Assembly (NCBI GenBank): GCA_943788725.1 | Contig: CALSRJ010000003.1 | Location: 62,001 to 126,000, forward strand | DNA length: 64,000 nt | From: an uncultured Flavobacteriales bacterium | GTDB taxonomy: Bacteria; Bacteroidota; Bacteroidia; Flavobacteriales_G; Salibacteraceae | Direction: 5' to 3' | Shown: positions 38,098 to 44,796 of the stretch, piece after piece | Numbering within the stretch: the stretch's first letter is position 1 | Layout: every line of letters begins with the position of its first letter | Made by a program: the position numbers and the translations under genes | The notes under the pieces: generated by a model | What the model saw: only the letters and a program-made list of their open reading frames with translations | What the model was told of the DNA's origin: nothing | Database searches by the model: none

Positions 38098-39041
38098 TGT
38101 CTGTTTTATCCATTTATTTTGGGATATTGTTTTCCTCAATTATTCCAATGGAACCCGACACCATAGCTGTAAATTATTCGGGGGACACTATAGTGAAGGA
38201 AGTTTATTTGGCTAAAATAAATTCAAGAGGAGACACTATCCGATCTGGCTTTTATCATTCGTTTTACAGAAATGGATTCCCTGACCAAAGGGGGTGTTAC
38301 AGAAAAAATAAACTCTCGGGGGAATGGATACTATCGGATCAAAATGGGTTTGTTGAGCAGAAGCTGACCTATAAAAAGGGTAAACAAAACGGTCCTTTTG
38401 AAAGGTTTTATACGCAATCGCAAAAACCGAGGTATACGGGTAAATACCGTAAAAATTTACTTCACGGCAAAGTAATCTTCTATTATGAAACTGGCGAATT
38501 GATGGAGAAAAGCAGCTATAAACGGAATGTAAATGAAGGAATTACGATAAACTATTTTAAATCTGGAAAAATAAAGGAGGTCTCAAGGTTTAAAACTGGA
38601 TTAAGAGACGGAATGCGCTCTTTCTATTCAGAATCTGGTTTTCTATTGAAAAACGAAAAGTATCATCTTGGTTTGCTCGAAGGTCAATCATTTATATACC
38701 ATATTGACTCAAAAATTATTTCTCAAAAATTGAGTTATCGAAATAATCTTCTTCATGGCCCTCACTTGACCTATTATCCGAGCGGTCAAATCAAATCCGA
38801 GTGCAATTACATAGAGAATCAAAGAATAGGGAGTTATGCTTCGTATCATGAAAATGGCGAATTGATGGAAAAGGGAAACTACATCAACGGAAAGAAGCAT
38901 GGATACTGGGAGGTTTTTGATAATAAGGGCATCCTTGTTAGCTCTGCATTTTTGAATGATGGAAAGATTTCAGGGGATCTGAAAATCTATAATAGTCAGG
39001 GTGAATTAATGAATAAAATCGAATATGAAAATATTGAGTAA
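38097..39041 (+). CDS. MORN/YwqK-repeat protein
   Basis: 314 residues. A hydrophobic start (SVLSIYFGILFSSIIPM) is probably a signal sequence. At least eight MORN_2-type repeats follow, each of the form YYETGELMEKSSYKRNVNEG or YHENGELMEKGNYINGKKHG. Such YwqK-like proteins are often described as antitoxins, but here the gene is translationally coupled (TAATG) to the chaperone gene, so a structural or envelope role within the cluster is more likely. It overlaps the next gene by 17 bp. Confidence 0.75.
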   Translation: MSVLSIYFGILFSSIIPMEPDTIAVNYSGDTIVKEVYLAKINSRGDTIRSGFYHSFYRNGFPDQRGCYRKNKLSGEWILSDQNGFVEQKLTYKKGKQNGPFERFYTQSQKPRYTGKYRKNLLHGKVIFYYETGELMEKSSYKRNVNEGITINYFKSGKIKEVSRFKTGLRDGMRSFYSESGFLLKNEKYHLGLLEGQSFIYHIDSKIISQKLSYRNNLLHGPHLTYYPSGQIKSECNYIENQRIGSYASYHENGELMEKGNYINGKKHGYWEVFDNKGILVSSAFLNDGKISGDLKIYNSQGELMNKIEYENIE

Positions 39042-39360
39042 CAAGAAATCTAAATTGATCAAAGCTTCGCTTTACATCAGTTTCACCCTTGTTAACTTGA
39101 GTCATATCGGTTGTAAAGATTCAGTTGCTGAATGTTCAGAAACTTATGTCCTTGTTAGAACGAATATCTCGAATGATTGTACTTTTATAATAATCTCCGA
39201 CAAGTTGATTTATGAGCCTGCTAATATTTCTCAGTTTAATTTCACTGCATCACTCGGAGATTCTACTCAAGTTCAAGCCGATTTTAGGATATCTGATCAG
39301 TTGTTCCCGGAATGTTTAGGAGACTACAGGGTGGAGTTGTTTTGCCTAGAACCAATGTGA
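39025..39360 (+). CDS. Small lipoprotein of the usher-like cluster
   Basis: 111 residues. A basic N-region (KKSKLIKA) and hydrophobic run end in a lipobox LSHIGC. The mature part is short and rich in Cys and Thr/Asn (ECSETYVLVRTNISNDCTF). Its start overlaps the MORN gene by 17 bp, so they are co-transcribed. No family is recognised. It ends about 20 bp before an IS remnant. Confidence 0.65.
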   Translation: MKILSNKKSKLIKASLYISFTLVNLSHIGCKDSVAECSETYVLVRTNISNDCTFIIISDKLIYEPANISQFNFTASLGDSTQVQADFRISDQLFPECLGDYRVELFCLEPM

Positions 39361-39381
39361 ATTGTTTTGAGATGATACAAT

Positions 39382-39675
39382 TGTAATGCACCCCATATTT
39401 AAGATAGGGAGTTAAGTTAGGAAAAGACCTAAATTTAACAACCTGAACAATGAAAAGAAGTAGACGCAAGTTTAGCAGTAAGTTCAAGACGAAGGTCGTC
39501 TTGGAAGTCCTTAAAGAGCGCGAGACGGTCCAGCAGATCGCAGCTCGCCATGAGATCCATCCCAACCAGATCAGCGTGTGTAAGCGTCAGTTTTTAGATG
39601 GCGCTGAAGGTGTGTTTAACGGAGACGTAAAGGCTCCAGAGAAGCGCTCAGAGGAAGAACAAGCCAAGCTGTATA
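39382..39675 (+). mobile_element. IS3-family remnant, 5' part only
   Basis: The left end TGTAATGCACCCC resembles the terminus of the element at 31020 (TGTAATACTCCCC). It contains a shortened orfA and is cut at 39675 by a second insertion sequence that starts TGTAAC. Confidence 0.75.
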
Positions 39676-39680
39676 TGTAA
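39450..39680 (+). pseudogene. IS3-family OrfA, truncated
   Basis: 76 residues: RRKFSSKFKTKVVLEVLKER, QIAARHEIHPNQISVCKRQF. It is clearly related to OrfA at 31088. The frame ends in LYM-stop because the inserted element supplies TGTAA; the normal zipper and the whole orfB are missing. Confidence 0.8.
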
Positions 39681-39765
39681 CTCGTCAGCACAATTCGGAC
39701 ACAACTTAGTAAATTCTTAATCATAGTTTTAGTCTTTTGGCTAGAGCTTTTAAAACTTAGTTGTT

Positions 39766-40113
39766 ATGGGAGCAAAGAAGAAGTCCGAGTCCATTATCAA
39801 GGACATTAAAAGAAGAACACGCAGAGCCTTTTCATCCGAAGAGAAGATCGCCATTGTGCTGGAAGGTCTTCGTGGTGAGGAGAGCATTGCTGCGATCTGT
39901 CGAAGAGAAGGTATTGCTCAAGCGTTGTACTACCGGTGGAGTAAGACCTTCTTAGAGGCTGGTAAACAACGCTTGTCGGGAGATACCTTGCGGGAAGCCA
40001 ACACCGAGGAGGTCGATAGTCTCCGCAAAGAGAATGCAGCCCTGAAGGAGGTTGTAGCAGAGTTGACCTTGCGAGAGCGGGTGCTAAAAAAAAGCTTGAC
40101 TGGACTCGAATAA
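39766..40113 (+). CDS. IS3-family transposase OrfA
   Basis: 115 residues. Basic start (GAKKKSESIIKDIKRRTRR), then the helix-turn-helix FSSEEKIAIVLEGLRGEES and AAICRREGIAQALYYRWSKTF, and a zipper-like end (LRKENAALKEVVAELTLRER). Its 3' end holds a run of eight A (40086-40093), and orfB lies in the -1 frame, so the usual programmed -1 frameshift is possible here. Confidence 0.88.
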   Translation: MGAKKKSESIIKDIKRRTRRAFSSEEKIAIVLEGLRGEESIAAICRREGIAQALYYRWSKTFLEAGKQRLSGDTLREANTEEVDSLRKENAALKEVVAELTLRERVLKKSLTGLE

Positions 40114-40127
40114 ACTTTCACAGGTAT

Positions 40128-40961
40128 ATGCGATACAGTCCGGAAGAGAAGATGGAGATCATCCGTATGGTGGATGGTTCAGAACTGGGGGTCAAGCGTA
40201 CCCTTCAGGAGCTTGGCATAGCCAGGAGCACTTTCTATGGGTGGTATGAAAAGTACCTCAATGAAGAGCCTCTGGAAAAGCAGACCAGGGCGAGTTACTG
40301 GAACCGTATTCCTGATGAGTACAAAGCCAAGGTGATTGAGACTGCTCTTGAACTGACCCATCTCTCGCCTCGCGAGATCGCTACCCACATGACCGATCAC
40401 TCGGGTCACTTCATCTCAGAGAGCAGCGTTTATCGCATCCTTAAAAGAGCGGGGCTGATCACCTCTCCAGCACATATTCTACTGGCAGCTGAGAAGGAGT
40501 TCAGCAATAAGACCACCCGGGTACATCAGATGTGGCAAACCGACTTCACCTACATGAAGATCCAGGGGTGGGGATGGTATTACCTATCGACTGTTTTGGA
40601 TGACTTCAGCCGGTTTATCGTCCACTGGGAGCTGTGTAACTCAATGGGAACGAACGATGTAGAGCGTACTATCAACCAGGCGTTACGGAAGGCAGGTCTG
40701 ATCCGAAAACAACGGCCAACCCTACTCTCTGACAATGGGCCTTGTTATGTGAGCGATGATCTCAAAAAGTTCCTTGGGGAAAAAGAAATAAAACATGTGC
40801 GAGGAAGACCGTTCCATCCTCAAACACAAGGTAAAATCGAACGGTATCATAGAACCATGAAAAATGTGGTAAAGCTCGAGCACTACTATTTGCCTCAGGA
40901 GTTAGAGTATCGTATGGCTGAGTTCGTCGAATACTACACCACCAGCAGCTGCATGCACTAG
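40128..40961 (+). pseudogene. IS3-family transposase OrfB, C-terminally truncated
   Basis: About 270 native residues. Helix-turn-helix region ELGIARSTFYGWYEKYL, HTH_21-like segment, and rve domain with catalytic residues in WQTDFTYMKIQGW, LLSDNGPCYVSDD and TQGKIERYH. All three acidic catalytic residues are present, but the sequence leaves the element after EYY (40938) and reads a few foreign codons (TTSSCMH) before a stop. The lost tail is seen in copy 1. Confidence 0.82.
40532..40938 (+). repeat. 407-bp inverted repeat, right arm
   Basis: Inverted and nearly identical to 30613-31019. Recombination between the arms would invert the 9.5-kb segment that holds the usher-like cluster. Confidence 0.8.
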
Positions 40962-41393
40962 CACCCGATCTCCTTTGTGTAAATTGATCATGTGACACGC
41001 TGAAAACCATGCGGTGCAATATTGTGTTGCCAAAGCGGTCGCTTCTTCTCTGTTTGTTCCATGAGCTAATTGCACAACTCCGCGGTAATCTGCAACAGCA
41101 TATTCAGCGTATCCGCCAAATTGGGTGAATCCTAAAACTAGATCACCCACTTCATAACGCTTAGCGTTTTCTCCCACAGCTTCAACTTCACCCACTACTT
41201 CGTATCCTAAAACGCATGGAAGAGGTGGACGGTCATTGTAAAGGCCCTTCCGCGCCATAATGTCAGCATAGTTCAATCCGAAATGACTCACCTTGATGAG
41301 CACTTGATTGGCGCTAGGACTTGGTTTGGGTATATCTTGAAATTCGAATGCTTCAGCAGCAGACCCTTCTTTGGTTACAACAATGGCTTTCAT
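40939..41393 (-). pseudogene. NAD(P)H:quinone oxidoreductase (zinc-free MDR family), N-terminal half
   Basis: About 152 residues of a protein usually near 330. Visible: MKAIVVTKEGSAAEAFEF, the GroES-like fold with VSHFGLNYADIMARKGLY and LGYEVVGEVEAVG, and the start of the cofactor domain DRVLVHAAAGGV, which normally continues GxxAxQ. The gene is broken exactly there by IS copy 2 and the remaining half is not in the window. It was a medium-chain reductase of quinones or enones; it is now inactive. Confidence 0.85.
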
Positions 41394-41442
41394 GTTGCAA
41401 AGATGGACAAGAGATCAACTAGTTCGCTAATGATCTTCTCGT

Positions 41443-42714
41443 CTAATCACTGACCTGAAGTAAAGTCGAAATATCCAAAACATTGCCCGTTTTCATGGCA
41501 ACTACAAAGCATGACACACCCCTGTGCTCTAAGCTCTGTTTTTTCAGCAGAGCTTCACGATAGGTGCTGAAGTTTGGCACAAAATATTTGTATAAACCAG
41601 CAATTGATTTTCTTTCAACGTGTTCATTTAGGCCAAGGATTTTTTCGACTTCTTGAGTTGATTTGGGAGACGATAAAGCAGCGACTTGTAAATAAAATGA
41701 CACCCCTTCAAAGGTGGTGTCGTAGAGTGCCCCCTCATCTATTGTTTCATTCACGCTTGTTCTTTCAATGGGCTTAACTTCTTTCTCTTTGCTTGCAATG
41801 TCAGTAATCGGCCTCACCTTTACTGGCGTCTCAACGTGCTGTTCTTGGAGGGGTTTATTTGGTAATACTGTCTCGCTCGAAGAGGAGTTTGAGTTGCTTT
41901 GGTTTGAAAGCACAATTGCAGAGTCTTTTTTAGTTTGAGAAGTAGTGATTTCTTCAAAAGCATTAAGCTCCAAGGTACGTTTTACGGGGTCATCCAGTTT
42001 TAAGATTTCGTAATTGTTTTCACTCTTAATTTCAGACTGTTCATTGGTTGAATCAGCTTGATTTTGCGTCTCAGAGGGAGTTTTTTCAGCATGACTCTGC
42101 TCAGAACTTATGGCTTCTTTCTCATCTTTATTTTCAAACGAAATATTTGCCAAAAACGGAGAATGCGTTTCTACAACAATTTGTTTTGGAGCATCACTTG
42201 AAGGGCCTTCAGCACTACTTTTTTCTTTAGCAATAGTCGGGGTGTTTAGATGGGCTTTTTTACCCAAAAATGCTGCTATTTCTGAGGCTTGCTTATCGGT
42301 GTATTCGTTGATTGCGAGTGGTGGTAATTTTGCTATCGAAGATTTTTGAATACTTGTTAGTGGGGTTCTGTTTTTATGAATTTCTTCAGCAATTTGAACC
42401 GCTTTTTTAGATGTTGATTTGGAGATTTGAGATTGATATTTTCGGGTTATAGTCTTCTGAGAAGTAGAAGGTATGATTGGTTTGCTGAATGCAGATTGTT
42501 GCGCAACGATATTTTTTAAGTAGTTCTCAAGGGAGGTCCTGCGCAGAGTAAGCAAGGTTCCTATATCAATGCTGTTTTGTTCAATGTAGGATGCTTTTTT
42601 GACTTGGTGGCTTTGAATTATTCGAGAAGCAACGTCTTGCTGTATCCCAATAGTTTGCGACACACCATGGATGCTGCCCACAATTATAATTAGTATCGAT
42701 GCGAGTATTCTCAC
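41443..42714 (-). CDS. SPOR-domain protein
   Basis: 423 residues from a GTG. Signal peptide (ILASILIIIVGSIHGVSQ). A long low-complexity middle rich in Ser, Thr, Lys and Glu follows. The last about 80 residues are a SPOR domain (VSFYLQVAALSSPKSTQEVE, AGLYKYFVPNFSTYREAL, GVSCFVVAMKTG), which binds denuded peptidoglycan. The usher-like protein at 32.4 kb also ends in a SPOR-like domain, which may link the two. A hairpin terminator lies upstream between this gene and the lipoprotein gene. Confidence 0.75.
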   Translation of the reverse strand: MRILASILIIIVGSIHGVSQTIGIQQDVASRIIQSHQVKKASYIEQNSIDIGTLLTLRRTSLENYLKNIVAQQSAFSKPIIPSTSQKTITRKYQSQISKSTSKKAVQIAEEIHKNRTPLTSIQKSSIAKLPPLAINEYTDKQASEIAAFLGKKAHLNTPTIAKEKSSAEGPSSDAPKQIVVETHSPFLANISFENKDEKEAISSEQSHAEKTPSETQNQADSTNEQSEIKSENNYEILKLDDPVKRTLELNAFEEITTSQTKKDSAIVLSNQSNSNSSSSETVLPNKPLQEQHVETPVKVRPITDIASKEKEVKPIERTSVNETIDEGALYDTTFEGVSFYLQVAALSSPKSTQEVEKILGLNEHVERKSIAGLYKYFVPNFSTYREALLKKQSLEHRGVSCFVVAMKTGNVLDISTLLQVSD

Positions 42715-42725
42715 TGATTAATTTT
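42706..42725. repeat. 20-bp direct repeat, copy A
   Basis: Covers the start region of the SPOR-protein gene (the GTG and the bases before it) and is repeated without mismatch at 43582-43601. Confidence 0.8.
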
Positions 42726-42730
42726 ACGAC

Positions 42731-42790
42731 TGAAAAAAGGCAAGTTACAAGGGCTCGCTGTGATGAATGAGCCGTTGAAACTTGCCTTGT
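42731..42790 (-). terminator. Two-stem terminator after the lipoprotein gene
   Basis: Outer stem AAGGCAAGTT (42737-42746) with AACTTGCCTT (42779-42788) and inner stem GGCTC / GAGCC. On the minus strand a T-run follows. It lies between the lipoprotein gene and the SPOR gene. Confidence 0.65.
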
Positions 42791-42808
42791 TATTAATAAA
42801 TCAAACCT

Positions 42809-43537
42809 TTATCTGCATAATTTACGCAAAACAGGTAATCTTCCGAGTGTTTTGCAATATAAATTGAGAATAAAACCTCTTTTATTTTCTGTAATGTTTA
42901 TCCCCACGTTGAGATCCGTGCAATTTCCAGAGCCACCTTCTGTTAGTTCCAAGAATTTTTCGAATTCATCAACTAGAGAAGTTGCGTTTTCTGATGCGTG
43001 CAGTAAGTGTGTGCTCCCAAAACTAGACCCATCCGTGTTTCCATCGCAGCAGCCTCTTGTGTCAATGGCATATGAAGCTTCGGTCAAACCACCTTGAACG
43101 CCTTCTATTTTTGCAAAACGCTCTAATTGTCCAAGACGGTCAGATACCGTTGCAGAACTTGAACCTTCCGCTCCTGCGCCTGCGATACGAGGATTTTCAT
43201 ATAATGCCCCAAATCCGAAAACTTTAGCGGTGCTAGTTGACCCAAAAAGCCTTTTGGTAGAGCTGACACTGTAAATAGGATCTACTAATACATGGACATT
43301 ATTAGCAGAGATAGCATTAAAATATGCTTCTTGTTTCGCTTGCGTCTCAGTTTTGTGTTGACGGGAAGTCTCTCCAGAAATAGATTTTTTGAAGTTAATG
43401 TCTAAATCTGCTACATAGTTATCAGCTACCATTATACCTGAAGGCTGAACATCTTGCGTGCGATACGTGTGCTTCATACTCACGCATGACGTAAGAAATG
43501 TTGCCGTTACTAAAAAGATAATAGAGTAATTTTTCAT
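42809..43537 (-). CDS. Lipoprotein of unknown function
   Basis: 242 residues. Lipobox FLTSC (Cys18). The mature part starts VSMKHTYRTQDVQPSGIMVADNYVADLDINF, a pattern seen in some outer-membrane lipoproteins of Bacteroidota, and includes DPIYSVSSTKRLFGSTSTAKVFGFGALYENP. Several Cys residues lie near the end (TRGCCDG, LRKLCR). The gene and its terminator are flanked by 20-bp direct repeats. No enzyme motif is seen. Confidence 0.65.
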   Translation of the reverse strand: MKNYSIIFLVTATFLTSCVSMKHTYRTQDVQPSGIMVADNYVADLDINFKKSISGETSRQHKTETQAKQEAYFNAISANNVHVLVDPIYSVSSTKRLFGSTSTAKVFGFGALYENPRIAGAGAEGSSSATVSDRLGQLERFAKIEGVQGGLTEASYAIDTRGCCDGNTDGSSFGSTHLLHASENATSLVDEFEKFLELTEGGSGNCTDLNVGINITENKRGFILNLYCKTLGRLPVLRKLCR

Positions 43538-43581
43538 AAGTTAAATTTATTAGTTAAAGAATTGATCAAATGTATTTAAAT

Positions 43582-43601
43582 TATTCTCACTGATTAATTT
43601 T
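43582..43601. repeat. 20-bp direct repeat, copy B
   Basis: Exact copy of 42706-42725; on the minus strand it reads into GTG AGA ATA ATT TAA, a dead start of the SPOR gene. Confidence 0.8.
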
Positions 43602-43610
43602 GAGTGTGAA

Positions 43611-43640
43611 TTTGTGTCCGAATTGTGCTGACGGGTTACA
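43611..43640 (-). mobile_element. 30-bp IS end remnant
   Basis: On the minus strand this reads TGTAACCCGTCAGCACAATT and then CGGACACAAA, nearly identical to the left terminus of the IS at 39676. Nothing of the rest of that element follows. It closes the truncated IS982 gene. Confidence 0.65.
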
Positions 43641-44238
43641 TATCATGTATGTTGGCGGGTAGAATTTGCATTTCATTGGTCACTCCATGCTCATCTACCA
43701 TCAGATGGAGCTTGTATCCAATGAAGTAGCGTTGGTCAACCGCCGAATATCCTTTACGTGGCGAGGTTTGTTCCTCTTGCTTACATATTCGGTAACTCCG
43801 CTCTCGGCTATTCTTCACAACAGGTATGGGTACAGAATCTATCAGGTCAATGATCGTTTTCTGTTTTCCCAGGCACATACCGATGCGCTTGCAAAGCTCT
43901 TCGATGCGCTCACGGTGTCTGCGTCGTCTTACGTTGAACCGCGAACGGTCTGGCAGATTTGGAAAGTCTTTTTGGTAGTCGCTTCGAAGAATTGAGAACA
44001 GCAAGTTCTCACTATCTATGGAAGCCGACTCAGCCATCAATGAAAGTGCTATAATGCCGATGTCACTGAATGCAGGTGGATTGGGATAGAAGTCAAAGTT
44101 GCCCAGTTCGTCGATCTCATCTTCATACATCTGCTCGGTTAATTCCAGACACTTTTCGTACATTGTTCGCAAGTCATGCATAGGGTCGTAGATTAATGAT
44201 TTAGTACCCTTAAGATACTGACCATCAATACTATGCAT
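43636..44238 (-). pseudogene. IS982-family transposase, C-terminally truncated
   Basis: About 200 of a usual 290-300 residues. N-terminal part LTEQMYEDEIDELGNFDFYP, FSDIGIIALSLMAESASIDS; core with the first catalytic Asp in LIDSVPIPVVKNSRER and GYSAVDQRYFIGYKLHLMVD. The C-terminal part with the other acidic residues is missing: the frame ends in a stop supplied by a foreign IS end at 43640. Upstream ends of the element are not defined. Confidence 0.8.
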
Positions 44239-44319
44239 GACTTTTTATTTCAATTGTTTTTAACATTTTCAACCGCACAACGCGTTAACGAATATTACGT
44301 TCTATCATATTATATGAAC

Positions 44320-44353
44320 AAAAAAAGCACCTTAATTTCTTAAGATGCTTTAA
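44320..44353 (-). terminator. Intrinsic terminator of tRNA-Leu
   Basis: Arms AAAGCACCTTAA and TTAAGATGCTTT (one G-T pair) around TTTC; on the minus strand followed by a T-run. It lies just behind the tRNA 3' end. Confidence 0.7.
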
Positions 44354-44355
44354 TG

Positions 44356-44440
44356 TACCCGGGGCGGGACTTGAACCCGCACGACCGCAATGGTCACGGG
44401 ATTTTAAGTCCCGCGTGTCTACCAATTCCACCACCCGGGC
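44356..44440 (-). tRNA. tRNA-Leu (TAA)
   Basis: 85 bases on the minus strand. It starts GCCCGGGTGGTGGAATTGGT, has anticodon loop CTTAAAA (anticodon TAA), a long variable arm as expected for class II, T-arm GGGTTCAAGTCCC and acceptor end CCCGGGTA. CCA is not encoded. First acceptor pair is G-T. Confidence 0.95.
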
Positions 44441-44522
44441 AAGTGACAAACTTGCGTTTGTCACCCGCACTCAAGCACCCTGCCTGAGTACTGGGTTTGG
44501 CACCTTGATCTTTGCCGTAAAA

Positions 44523-44550
44523 AAGCCCTCCACCGATTGGAGGAGGGCTT
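44523..44550 (-). terminator. Intrinsic terminator between tRNA-Gly and tRNA-Leu
   Basis: Stem AAGCCCTCC / GGAGGGCTT with a ten-base loop and A-run on the left, i.e. a T-run on the minus strand. It would end the tRNA-Gly transcript. Confidence 0.75.
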
Positions 44551-44557
44551 TCTAGGC

Positions 44558-44640
44558 TTTGAGCGAGAGTCGGGATTACTCCCTTCGGTCGTGAACCACT
44601 GAAGTTCACTTTGAACCTGTGTCCAGCTGTTCTGTAACAC
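44558..44640 (-). other. Decayed tRNA-like copy next to tRNA-Gly
   Basis: 20 bases at 44558-44577 repeat the 3' end of tRNA-Gly (44657-44676) with one mismatch, and CCAGCTG recurs at the D-arm position about 70 bases further. The length fits a tRNA, but arms do not fold well. It may be a tRNA pseudogene or a relic of integration at the tRNA 3' end. Confidence 0.4.
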
Positions 44641-44660
44641 AAAGACTCTTCACACTTTTG

Positions 44661-44733
<73 letters not shown>

Positions 44734-44796
44734 AAAAGGACGGCAAAAATAAAAGTTTCTAGCATATTCAGTGCTTTCCAGCGAAAAATATCCAGC

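Larger units (their letters stand above)
39676..40938 (+). mobile_element. IS3-family element, copy 2 (3' truncated)
   Basis: Left end TGTAAC at 39676 with TTCGGACACAAC inside, matching the outer end of copy 1. It has an intact orfA and an orfB lacking about its last 40 codons. At 40938 it is fused to the middle of a quinone-oxidoreductase gene. It is inserted into the IS remnant at 39382. Confidence 0.8.

Noticed and set aside
38097-39360. Toxin-antitoxin pair (YwqK-type antitoxin plus small protein)
   Set aside because: The small partner is a lipoprotein with a signal sequence and the pair is coupled to a chaperone gene, so a toxin-antitoxin reading is not supported.
30414-44300. Prophage
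   Set aside because: No phage structural, lysis or integrase genes are found; only IS elements and envelope genes.
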